A DNA stretch of 64,000 nucleotides from Dysgonomonas sp. BGC7 (GTDB lineage Bacteria > Bacteroidota > Bacteroidia > Bacteroidales > Dysgonomonadaceae), in assembly GCF_001261735.1 (NCBI RefSeq), contig NZ_CVRP01000008.1:62001-126000 (forward strand), given 5' to 3'. A model generated the notes under the pieces. It was not told the origin of the DNA. It did no database searches and saw only the letters and a program-made list of their open reading frames with translations. The translations under genes were made by a program, and so were the position numbers. The first letter of the stretch is position 1. Every line of letters begins with the position of its first letter. Positions 34,755 to 43,142 of the stretch are shown piece by piece.

Positions 34755-36959
34755 CTATGAAGCAATATTTTTATTAAGTATGATATTCTTTGTTTTCAGT
34801 GCCTGATATACTAAATCTTGTTTGTCAGAGTGCTGTATAATATCATCACACAAAGAGATTATTTCTGTATTTCTGTATGAAAGTTGAAACCAGCTTAATG
34901 CCTCAAGCATCATTATTCTGAGAGACAAATCCTCAGACTCATCTTTCGCAAAGTTTATATAATCAGAAAGCAAATAATGATTATTCATATTCCTTATATA
35001 GCGGATCGCATTTTCTCTTTCTTTTATCTTACCTTCCTTCCTTTTCATCTCTTTCATGTAATCCGAAGAAGTTTTGGCTTTAGACAGGATTGAAGCTGTA
35101 ATCCTTTCGCGTGTTTGTTCTTTATCTAGCAAATTAGTATTGGTAGCTAATTGTTTGTTAAGCTCTACGATAATGATTGCTGGATCATAGAAGCTCAATG
35201 CTGTAGAAGACTTATACATAACTCGCTTAGATGTTGCATCAAATATCTGAGAATATATAATAGCAGGTAACAGTTCGGGAGAGCCGTTCTTTCCAATAAA
35301 CTCCATCCCAAGTCGGCGTACTAATTCATAAGGATCAGAAACTGTAGCTTTAAGAACCTCTATGAAGTCATTATTGTTGAAGAAAGCTAATAGGTTTACA
35401 CATTCCATGCGTACTGCGCCAAATTCAGATTTGAAGTAAGTTTCTTTCAATAATTTAGATAACTGCGGATAATTATTTTCTGATAGAATTTTTAATGCAA
35501 TAGCCTGTATATCGGAATTAGGATTGTTTAGTAAGCTTTTCCAGTAGTTAAAGTTTTTCGATTGGAGAACTAAGCTTTTATTTAATCCTAAATCTGAACC
35601 AGAAGGGGAGAATCTGAATGTGGGGTCCCCTAGAAGATGAGTTTCCAGATAATTGATATGTTTAGCCCATAGTCCGACTCTGACCCCTTGTCCTAATAGA
35701 CCAATGAATTCGTTGGGGAATTTGTCTTGTAAAGAGTTTACACTATTGCCAAGAGCTACAATGGTCTTTCCTGAACCGAAGATATATGCAGCTGCAATAT
35801 ATTCATCGTTATTAAATGAGCCGTTATAGCAGGCATCGAACATAACGAAACGAGCATTGGGGTTGATGTTATATAGGTCAGATAAATGAATATCCATATT
35901 TTGCTCCAGTATAGAATCTGCACTATTTAGTGAGTCTGACAAGTTGCACCAGTCGCGAGGGACATTTAGATATTTTGTATAATAGTCTATTGTTTCATCT
36001 AAATCTTTCTTTTTGCGCAGAGCTGTTCTTATTTTTCCTCTCAAATAATATTTTATTGTTTCTACGGCTTCTGTAGGATTGTCTGTAGATGGATATGCAC
36101 TTATATATTGTAAATCGCTGCTGCCATGTTCATGAAAGAGGGCAACATCAAGATTATCTCGTTGAATTTCTGATAATAAATCAAATTTGTAAGGAAATTT
36201 ACTTTCAAATGCAAGAAATTTGACTTGGCTTCCTGCCTTGAATAATTGAGGAAGTTGTTCTCGGAGAGAGATTTGTTCTCCTGACCATGCTTCTAAAGCT
36301 TCAGAGTTGTACCCATGTCCTCTAAACATCATAAGGTTATCCAGCTTATTAGACGCATTACGTTCTGCAACTACTTTTTTTAAGTATGCGTCTATTTGTT
36401 CATATTTATTCTTTCCGTTTTCTATTACAGGAGGTTTGATACGTGCAGAATAGATATCTGACTGTAGGCGCATAGCAGAGGTGGCTTCTAGAGAATAATA
36501 ATATAATTGAGGATTTTTCTCATCTTTCTTTATTAATTTGAAGTGTAGATCAAAGTCGTCATAGAATCTGTCAGATGGGATCGAAGAGCGAGTCCATGCC
36601 ATTCTTTGATCCATCTTGAATGCGCTGGATAAATGCTGTCCATCTCGAACCATGACAATAGGAATATCTCCTATTAATACACAGCCTTCAAGTCTTGTTG
36701 TTTCTTTGTACATATTCAATAGGGTCTGCCGTATTTCGTCAGCGCTGCCACCTTCGTCTATTAAGATATAGGCTGCTAATCCCTCCCTCAGGAGCATATC
36801 TCTATAGGCATTTATCGAATTTGTTGTCTGGTCGTATGTCTTTTTATCGACAACAATGGCAAAGGATGTATCATATTTGCCTGTCGGTTTTACAGTCTTC
36901 ACCTGTCCCAGTATGAATATAGGACATAGAAGAAGTGTAAAAAGAATAATTTTTTTCAT
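34755..36959 (-). CDS. C25 (gingipain-like) cysteine peptidase with HEAT-repeat tail
   Basis: A 734-residue secreted protein: signal peptide 1-18, then a caspase-like (clan CD) domain. 'DVALFHEHGSSD' supplies the His of the dyad (276 or 278; 278 is favoured by its position before Gly) and 'RFVMFDACYNGSFN' the Cys (377), the HG/AC pattern of peptidase family C25. Upstream 'GCVLIGDIPIVMV' and 'IPSDRFYDDFD' also match. From about 465 to the end are helical HEAT-type repeats. It is the last gene of the TonB-receptor operon. There is no C-terminal sorting domain of the type IX secretion type, so periplasmic or other surface location is open. Confidence 0.8.
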   Translation of the reverse strand: MKKIILFTLLLCPIFILGQVKTVKPTGKYDTSFAIVVDKKTYDQTTNSINAYRDMLLREGLAAYILIDEGGSADEIRQTLLNMYKETTRLEGCVLIGDIPIVMVRDGQHLSSAFKMDQRMAWTRSSIPSDRFYDDFDLHFKLIKKDEKNPQLYYYSLEATSAMRLQSDIYSARIKPPVIENGKNKYEQIDAYLKKVVAERNASNKLDNLMMFRGHGYNSEALEAWSGEQISLREQLPQLFKAGSQVKFLAFESKFPYKFDLLSEIQRDNLDVALFHEHGSSDLQYISAYPSTDNPTEAVETIKYYLRGKIRTALRKKKDLDETIDYYTKYLNVPRDWCNLSDSLNSADSILEQNMDIHLSDLYNINPNARFVMFDACYNGSFNNDEYIAAAYIFGSGKTIVALGNSVNSLQDKFPNEFIGLLGQGVRVGLWAKHINYLETHLLGDPTFRFSPSGSDLGLNKSLVLQSKNFNYWKSLLNNPNSDIQAIALKILSENNYPQLSKLLKETYFKSEFGAVRMECVNLLAFFNNNDFIEVLKATVSDPYELVRRLGMEFIGKNGSPELLPAIIYSQIFDATSKRVMYKSSTALSFYDPAIIIVELNKQLATNTNLLDKEQTRERITASILSKAKTSSDYMKEMKRKEGKIKERENAIRYIRNMNNHYLLSDYINFAKDESEDLSLRIMMLEALSWFQLSYRNTEIISLCDDIIQHSDKQDLVYQALKTKNIILNKNIAS

Positions 36960-36989
36960 TTCTCGATTATTTTTTTAGTTGATCTTTTC

Positions 36990-38576
36990 TTATAACATAA
37001 ATCCGATTGAAATTGTAGCATTTCCTCTTCTTTTATTCTCTATTTGTGGAATAAAATATCCTGAAGCTTTAGCATAAGCCTCTATCTTTTTATTGCTAAT
37101 AGAAAGAGGGAACGAATGTTGCAAGTCTGCACCTATTTTCCAATAGTTGGCAGACAAAACTGAATAATCGGCAACAAGTAATTCTTTTACGATTTTATGG
37201 TCAGGTTTTAGACCTCCATAAAACAGATTGCAATCAGATGCCTTTGAGTATGTAACATCTGCTCCTATGAGAATACTCCCTTTCCATGGAAGGAATTTTG
37301 TTTTCAGATTATATTTTCCATGCAAGTTTAAGTTATATCTTCCTATATCTTGTTTCGATTTACCAACACCCTGTTGAGGAAGAAGATATTCTTCTTTGTA
37401 GGATAGGTATGTTAATGTTGTTCCTACATTCCAATCATATCCATTCTTATTGGTCAAGAACAAATCATAGTTCATTTTATACATCTGATTTTTCATTGAA
37501 TAGCGTTTTTTCTTGTAAGATATGACGTATTCAGAAGCATCATTAGGATCTACTTTCTTATCATAAAATAATCCGTCTGTACTAGACAAAGATAAATCTA
37601 AGTTTATCTTATGCACACTTTCTTGGTTATTGATAACTAATGCCGAAGAAGCATGATATATGTCCGTAAGTGTTTTTCCAGTATTAAGTAGTTGATTTGA
37701 TCCGTCTATCACATCCTCATAAGCTTCTTTATATCCTGCATTGAAAATGAAATTGCGATTATTGACATTATGCCCATATTGTATTTCAAACCCAGTAGTA
37801 TTTCCTTTGTATTCACGTCTTGCACTTCTTGTTGTTGTTTCCTCGAATGCACCTACTCCATATAATTTATAGATAATTTGTGCATAATCGCTATATTCAA
37901 GGCTGATACTGGAAGTCTCTCTCTGATTCTTGAAATAAAATGTAGCTCCTATATTGTTTTTATTATCCAGTGCCCATACTAGAGATGGGGTTACAGTGAG
38001 TTGGTAAAAGGTGTTTAATGGACGAGGATCTAATTGCTTTGCTCCTGTAGACACTTTATAATTGAAGCCTATTCCTGCAAAAATTTGATTGAATATTTTA
38101 CGAGAAGATGCCTTCGCTGAAAGATTGTAGTATTGTAATTTCCATTCGGAAGACCGATCATCAGCTATTATAAACGGATTTCCTCTGAAAGGGTCTATTA
38201 TGGATGCATTAAAACGGCTATCTTCTTTGGATTCGTTTTCAAAAGAAAACTTACCCCATAAGTATCCTCCATAAAGAGGGATTAGTCCTTCTGCATTGAA
38301 TAAGAAACCTGTATTCTTTTTTCCTTCTTGTTGGCGTCGAAAATCCCCTTTTGTATAAGAATATCCTCCATAGACGTTGGTATATTGCATTTGTTTAGAT
38401 GAACTTAATCCAGCGGCATTTTGTGTCTCAAACCACAAATTTGTTGAATGAAATAAATCTAAAGAGGATGGGGTTACTGAATTTTCTGAAGGTATGTATT
38501 GAGCATTTACATTTGTAAATCCTGAAAGAAAACAAAGTATAAAGGATAATGTATATAATCTTATTGAGTAATTCAT
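36990..38576 (-). CDS. DUF6850-type outer-membrane beta-barrel protein
   Basis: A 528-residue protein with a signal peptide (1-24, ending 'NVNAQ'), then long alternating amphipathic strands and a C-terminal 'ISIGFML'. Its size and the early 'SLDLFHSTNLWFETQNAAGLS' segment fit the barrel family known as DUF6850. It is probably a 14-16-strand pore or receptor rather than a TonB receptor, as it has no plug domain. It lies 30 bases upstream of the protease and 18 downstream of the DUF4876-type lipoprotein. Function unknown; family name from memory. Confidence 0.65.
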   Translation of the reverse strand: MNYSIRLYTLSFILCFLSGFTNVNAQYIPSENSVTPSSLDLFHSTNLWFETQNAAGLSSSKQMQYTNVYGGYSYTKGDFRRQQEGKKNTGFLFNAEGLIPLYGGYLWGKFSFENESKEDSRFNASIIDPFRGNPFIIADDRSSEWKLQYYNLSAKASSRKIFNQIFAGIGFNYKVSTGAKQLDPRPLNTFYQLTVTPSLVWALDNKNNIGATFYFKNQRETSSISLEYSDYAQIIYKLYGVGAFEETTTRSARREYKGNTTGFEIQYGHNVNNRNFIFNAGYKEAYEDVIDGSNQLLNTGKTLTDIYHASSALVINNQESVHKINLDLSLSSTDGLFYDKKVDPNDASEYVISYKKKRYSMKNQMYKMNYDLFLTNKNGYDWNVGTTLTYLSYKEEYLLPQQGVGKSKQDIGRYNLNLHGKYNLKTKFLPWKGSILIGADVTYSKASDCNLFYGGLKPDHKIVKELLVADYSVLSANYWKIGADLQHSFPLSISNKKIEAYAKASGYFIPQIENKRRGNATISIGFML

Positions 38577-38594
38577 TGCTTTATCTATTTCTTA

Positions 38595-39797
38595 TTAGTT
38601 ATTCAAATAACGTCTTATTTGTGGAGTATCCATTACCTCAAAATCTTCTGACGAATTATTTGTATCTTGAAATATAATACGCCCTTCAGGTGTCGTTTCT
38701 TTAATTTTGCGAGCAACACTCTTTGCAATCCAGCCTGCTCCAACAGTAGCAAAGCCTGCATCAATGGATGCTGGGAATTTTTTATCTAAATACTTGCTTT
38801 CGTCTGCTATACAATCTACTGCATCAAGTACTGCTTTCTTTGGTATTTTTACACTTGCTTTTGTAGATCCTAGAGCATTGGATGGTAAAACAATGTCATT
38901 AGGATCGAAAGGATAATCTAACTTATATAAGATCATACCATTTCCACCATATGCTAAAGACCAAAATTTAGTAGTGGTGGTTTTGTATATTGCAATCATA
39001 TTAGTTGCAGGGTAATCAAGAGGTGTACCACTCGTTTTTTCTACATAAGTTTCATAGTCTGAGCTGGTCAGATCAAGTCTACTGAGAGCGGTGGTGTGAT
39101 TTGTTGCTGATATTGCAATTACTATGCTTTTACCCGGTTCTAAAGGTACATCTTTTCCTGTTCCCGGTATCATCCATACTTCGTTACTGAATAAATTGTC
39201 TTTTGCTGCTTCACCAAAGTCGTAATCTACTTGTCCCGAGTGTGATGCATTAGCTAGACAGACACTATCTAAATATATGACTTCTTCAGAGTTGTTATAT
39301 ATTTCAAAGAACTTATCGTATAAGTAGTTTGAATTGGAATCGGTCTTAGATCCACAATAATACATTTCTTTGAATATGAGGAAGGACTCCATAGACTCTT
39401 CTATGTTTACAACGATTGGTTTACCTTCTGTATAGTCATAAATCTCAACGTTGGAGAGGTTGGCATTAAGAACATAACTACTCTGTTTCCCATAAATCTC
39501 CATTGCTTCATCTTGAGTTAGCTTCCCGGTAACACTGATGATATATTGACCCGGAACAAGATTCTCTAATTTTATATCTTCTATCTTATATACCCTTTTT
39601 TCAAATACTTGCCCAAATCCACCTGAAAGATTGGTAAATTTAATTATTAGAGGATTTGAAAGGGTTCCGGTATAATCTCCTAGTTTGAGAGAAATAGTTG
39701 CTTTTACTTCTTTAAAGTCTTCAGTTTTTTCATCAGTACAAGAATTTGTCAAAATCAAAGCAACAATAAACAATAAGTATTTTGATATATATTCCAT
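38595..39797 (-). CDS. DUF4876-type lipoprotein with a lamin-tail-like domain
   Basis: A 400-residue lipoprotein with lipobox 'LTNSC' at residue 20. The N-terminal third is a small beta-sandwich (about 30-130, 'TISLKLGDYTGTLSNPLIIKF'). The middle is lamin-tail-like ('FFEIYNNSEEVIYLDSVCLANA', then 'PLEPGKSIVIAISA'). The C-terminal part carries 'VLDAVDCIAD'. It would sit on the outer membrane next to the receptor, with only 28 bases between genes. The name DUF4876 is from memory of similar operons. Function unknown. Confidence 0.65.
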   Translation of the reverse strand: MEYISKYLLFIVALILTNSCTDEKTEDFKEVKATISLKLGDYTGTLSNPLIIKFTNLSGGFGQVFEKRVYKIEDIKLENLVPGQYIISVTGKLTQDEAMEIYGKQSSYVLNANLSNVEIYDYTEGKPIVVNIEESMESFLIFKEMYYCGSKTDSNSNYLYDKFFEIYNNSEEVIYLDSVCLANASHSGQVDYDFGEAAKDNLFSNEVWMIPGTGKDVPLEPGKSIVIAISATNHTTALSRLDLTSSDYETYVEKTSGTPLDYPATNMIAIYKTTTTKFWSLAYGGNGMILYKLDYPFDPNDIVLPSNALGSTKASVKIPKKAVLDAVDCIADESKYLDKKFPASIDAGFATVGAGWIAKSVARKIKETTPEGRIIFQDTNNSSEDFEVMDTPQIRRYLNN

Positions 39798-39825
39798 AAT
39801 TCTTCAAGTTATTTTTAATATTTTA

Positions 39826-42459
39826 TTACCAGGGTATTTTGGCGGATAATTCTAGTCCAAAGAAGATAGGGGGATTGAATTGATCATAATTACCATACCT
39901 TTTCGATTTGATACGTGGGTTGTAAGAAAATATATTATTAGCAAAGAAAGATACATTTATGTTTTGCCCTATTTCTTTTGTCAGATTCATATTGAAGCAC
40001 CATAGTATAGGTAGCGATTCTTTTATGTGACGAGATGGTGCTACTGTACGTTTAATATCAGAAAATTTAGGATCAGATATTTTATCAGGGTCGAAGTCGT
40101 AACGCTTTCCATCGCTGAGAGATATGTAGGCAACTGGAATACTGTCATTTCCTAATATATTCTTGTCTTTATTTATCCAGGTAGTAGTTGCTGAAAGAGA
40201 TATAACAAAACCTATTTCAGGAATATTATGAACTAGTCTTAGTGTTGTTACAAAACGATCTCGTTGCGATTTCTCAGCCTTAGCTTCATATACACCTATG
40301 TTTTTAATATATGAAGGGTTAGTGATATTATTATTATAATAAAATTCTTGACTGCTATATGTCGTGTTTTTTATGTAACCTCCATTGAGGATAAATGATG
40401 TACGGATAGCATCGAATCGTCCCAAGTCGAGGTCGAAGTCAAAGCCTTTTGTTTCTGAGGCAATATTATTCTGAGGGGAATTATATGCTAGAAACAGGTT
40501 TTGAGTAGACGCGGCTAACCCCGCTCCTGTATTGGTGTATTTGGTGTATTCTATTCGACTGATGGCAGTGCCAAAGCCATATCCATTATTCATTTTATCC
40601 TGATATGCAGTTATGTGCAGAGATTTATTGCCAAGAGATAAATCTATCCCTATTTCTGCTTTTTTACTTTTTGCTAATTTTAGGTCTTTATTTCGTGCGC
40701 TAAATGCTCTAGTTGTAGTTATGTGTAAATAATCTTCAGGAGCTACTGCGGGATTATTGGCATTGGTATAATTCTGTAAATCGAAATATGCCGTTTCCGG
40801 ATACAAATAAGTTAGGGGTAAGGATTTTACAACATGTCCATACCCTCCTCTGATAAAGAGCTTTTTCTTTATTATCTCAAAGGATGCGTTTAAACGGGGG
40901 GATATTTCACCTTTGATTTCTTTTTGTTTATCGTAACGCAATCCAGCCTGAAAGTTAAGGTCATGTCCATTTATATTTAGATTAAGATTCTCCTCTATAA
41001 ATAACCCTAATTGTTTAATGAATGGTATGTCTTTGAATGAACGCATACGTATAGCACGTGTATTATTTGAAACAGGAGGAGTGCTTTGGTCATAAGTTTT
41101 TCCTTTTCCGTTATTTCCTTCCGAACGGTAATCCCCTCCTACAAAAAACCTGTTTTTTGCTATTTCTCCAACAGAATTGGCAAAAGTAGCTCTAGTAGAT
41201 AAAAATGTATTCCACTCTTTTCCGTCTATATTATAGTGCATTAGATATTCGTAAGGAAGAAAAATATTGTATGCATTTTTATCGCCTTCACTCCATTGTG
41301 TTATCGGCTTTCCGTCCACATCATTAATTGATTGTCCTGGCCTATTAGTTACCACCGTACCATCGCTCATCGCTGTCGATATAATATTCGATGCATTACT
41401 TACCATGGTTTGATAAAATCCTTCACGGTCGGTATAGGATGTGGAAAATGTATAATGTATAGACTTAAACCACTCTTTGTTAAATTGATAAACACCATTT
41501 GTATTAAAACGAAAACCTTGATTGGTTGCAGATTTCTTTACTTTGTTTTTTATGTCATCTTCATCTTGCTTTTTATTGTCTTTTGAATATATAATATCCA
41601 AACTGGTATTTGTTCTTAATTTATCGAATAAGGTGTTCGAATATAAGAATTTTGTTGTATACCGATCGTAAGTTTCCAAGGCTACAGTTTGTTTATCTGT
41701 AGAGTGTGCATAGTCGAGACTTATGTTTAGATTTCCAGATTTTTCTCCAAGCTTATAACCCCCTGTTAATGATGTTTGTGTAATATTCGGATTGACTTTG
41801 AATCGCACTTGTAATGGAGATTTACCTGCTTTCGATCTAATTATAACTGCTCCGGATGTTACATCTCCATACTGTACAGATGCTATACCTTTTATTACAT
41901 CTATCGACTCAATGTTGTCAGTCGATATTTGCCGTAGATCAATACCAGATCCGGCAGATGTTTCAAAGTTTGCATTGTTTCCTGCAGTGGCAGTATTAAG
42001 TATCTGTAAATTTGCATTGTTAGAAATAGGAGCATTATCCATTATTATAGATGTACCCATACTATTCATCGCATTAACGGATTTAATAGCAGCTGTAGAA
42101 TTAACTTTTCCATCCTCATAGTTACGTAAAACTGCATTACTAACTCCTGCTAGAGATTGATTAGTTGGTACAGCTCCCGGCAAAAGATTTAGTACATCAT
42201 TTAATGATGTGGCTTGAATATGATCCATTGCAGATCTTGAAATAGTTGTTACAGGTACAGCTCCTTCTTGACGCTCTTTTGCTGTTACTTCAACTTCTTT
42301 AAGCCGCAAAGAGTTCTGTTCCATATAAAAATTTCTACTTGTAGAAGAATCTACAACTATAGATTGGCTGACAGTTACCATTCCGAGACATTGAATTACT
42401 ATTTTAGTATTTCCTTTAGAGATATTTTTAATGGTAAATGTTCCGGCTTTGTCTGTCAC
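39826..42459 (-). CDS. TonB-dependent receptor, N-terminally truncated or frameshifted
   Basis: From GTG 42459 the protein has 877 residues but no signal peptide. It begins in the middle of a carboxypeptidase-regulatory-like domain ('VTDKAGTFTIKNISKGNTKIVIQCLG'), then has a plug ('DVLNLLPGAVP' and 'IESIDVIKGIASVQYGDVTSGAVIIRSK') and a 22-strand barrel ending in 'LSAKIPW'. A stop codon lies 19 codons upstream in frame. The missing part is discussed in the neighbouring remnant entry. As read, it could not be exported unless another start exists. It is first of a four-gene operon that otherwise looks intact. Confidence 0.8.
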   Translation of the reverse strand: MTDKAGTFTIKNISKGNTKIVIQCLGMVTVSQSIVVDSSTSRNFYMEQNSLRLKEVEVTAKERQEGAVPVTTISRSAMDHIQATSLNDVLNLLPGAVPTNQSLAGVSNAVLRNYEDGKVNSTAAIKSVNAMNSMGTSIIMDNAPISNNANLQILNTATAGNNANFETSAGSGIDLRQISTDNIESIDVIKGIASVQYGDVTSGAVIIRSKAGKSPLQVRFKVNPNITQTSLTGGYKLGEKSGNLNISLDYAHSTDKQTVALETYDRYTTKFLYSNTLFDKLRTNTSLDIIYSKDNKKQDEDDIKNKVKKSATNQGFRFNTNGVYQFNKEWFKSIHYTFSTSYTDREGFYQTMVSNASNIISTAMSDGTVVTNRPGQSINDVDGKPITQWSEGDKNAYNIFLPYEYLMHYNIDGKEWNTFLSTRATFANSVGEIAKNRFFVGGDYRSEGNNGKGKTYDQSTPPVSNNTRAIRMRSFKDIPFIKQLGLFIEENLNLNINGHDLNFQAGLRYDKQKEIKGEISPRLNASFEIIKKKLFIRGGYGHVVKSLPLTYLYPETAYFDLQNYTNANNPAVAPEDYLHITTTRAFSARNKDLKLAKSKKAEIGIDLSLGNKSLHITAYQDKMNNGYGFGTAISRIEYTKYTNTGAGLAASTQNLFLAYNSPQNNIASETKGFDFDLDLGRFDAIRTSFILNGGYIKNTTYSSQEFYYNNNITNPSYIKNIGVYEAKAEKSQRDRFVTTLRLVHNIPEIGFVISLSATTTWINKDKNILGNDSIPVAYISLSDGKRYDFDPDKISDPKFSDIKRTVAPSRHIKESLPILWCFNMNLTKEIGQNINVSFFANNIFSYNPRIKSKRYGNYDQFNPPIFFGLELSAKIPW

Positions 42460-42552
42460 ACCCCACAGATCATACTCAGGAAGAATAATTGAAACACCTT
42501 CTTAAGAGGTTTGTGAGATACATCTCTAAATAATTTATTAGTAAATATTTTT
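42460..42552 (-). other. Remnant of the receptor's N-terminal domain in another frame
   Basis: In the receptor frame, upstream codons read EGVSIILPEYDLWG just after a stop (42502-42504). One frame away, the preceding bases read FRDVSHKPLK. Joined, these give the usual carboxypeptidase-regulatory-like pattern with one lost A in TTAAGAAGG (about 42498-42505). No ATG or signal peptide is found upstream in the second frame. Confidence 0.6.
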
Positions 42553-42563
42553 AGTTTGAAAAT

Positions 42564-42594
42564 TTTGAAAATTAAAAAAATAAAAGTACGTTTG
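42564..42594 (+). promoter_or_regulatory. Sigma-ABfr-type promoter of the rubredoxin lipoprotein
   Basis: TTTG at 42564-42567 and TACGTTTG at 42587-42594 with a 19-base spacer. ATG 42630 follows after a short leader. This is the best promoter match in the window. Confidence 0.7.
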
Positions 42595-42629
42595 TTTAAC
42601 TAAAATTATATCAATATTAACTTAAATTT

Positions 42630-42932
42630 ATGGCTATGACAAAATTTTTTTATGTTTTCTTTACTCTATTGCTCGTTTCTCTTTTTGTCGGATCTTCGGG
42701 GTGTTCAGATCAAGATCAGTTTGATTTAAAAGAAAACGATTCACCAAAAGAAACTAAAGGGCGTACTCATATGAAGTGGACCTGTGTTGTATGTGACTAT
42801 TGTTATTCTGTAGAAGAAGGAGATCCTGATAACGGGGTGCCTCCACATACTTATTTTATGGATCTGCCAGAAGATTGGTGTTGTCCAGTCTGTGAATCTG
42901 AAAAAGATATGTTTCGTCCTATTATGGAATAA
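42630..42932 (+). CDS. Exported rubredoxin-like lipoprotein
   Basis: A 100-residue protein: signal peptide with lipobox 'SSGC' (Cys25), a polar linker, then a rubredoxin fold (48-97). The metal cysteines are Cys52 and Cys55 ('WTCVVCDY') and Cys85 and Cys88 ('CCPVCES'), around the diagnostic 'EEGDPDNGVPPHTYFMDLPEDW'. Rubredoxins bind one iron by four Cys and transfer single electrons, normally in the cytoplasm. Two extra cysteines (58 and 84) sit beside the site. A second ATG at 42636 is an equal start. It is divergent from the receptor operon, with its own promoter and terminator. Electron partner unknown; zinc instead of iron is possible. Confidence 0.88.
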   Translation: MAMTKFFYVFFTLLLVSLFVGSSGCSDQDQFDLKENDSPKETKGRTHMKWTCVVCDYCYSVEEGDPDNGVPPHTYFMDLPEDWCCPVCESEKDMFRPIME

Positions 42933-42938
42933 TATTAA

Positions 42939-42975
42939 TAGAGACTATTTGAGTTACTTCAAATAGTCTCTTTGT
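42939..42975 (+). terminator. Intrinsic terminator after the rubredoxin gene
   Basis: AGAGACTATTTGA pairs with TCAAATAGTCTCT over 13 bases, followed by TTGTTT. The rest of 42976-43142 has no gene or structure that I can support. Confidence 0.8.
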
Positions 42976-43142
42976 TTATAGTTTTTAGCTTATTTTTCTT
43001 GACTTTTTGTATAACTTAGATATTGTCTTTCAAAGCCAAAGTTTGTTTGCGAATAGAAAAGAAAATGTTTTTTCAGATTCTTAGCTAATGGACACTTTCT
43101 CGGTTTTTCTTTATTTTAAAATGAGAATGTATTACATTTTTC

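Noticed and set aside
43119-43140. Possible hairpin after the GH20 gene as the PUL terminator
   Set aside because: The stem is broken by a bulge and the loop is too small, so I could not support it as a terminator.
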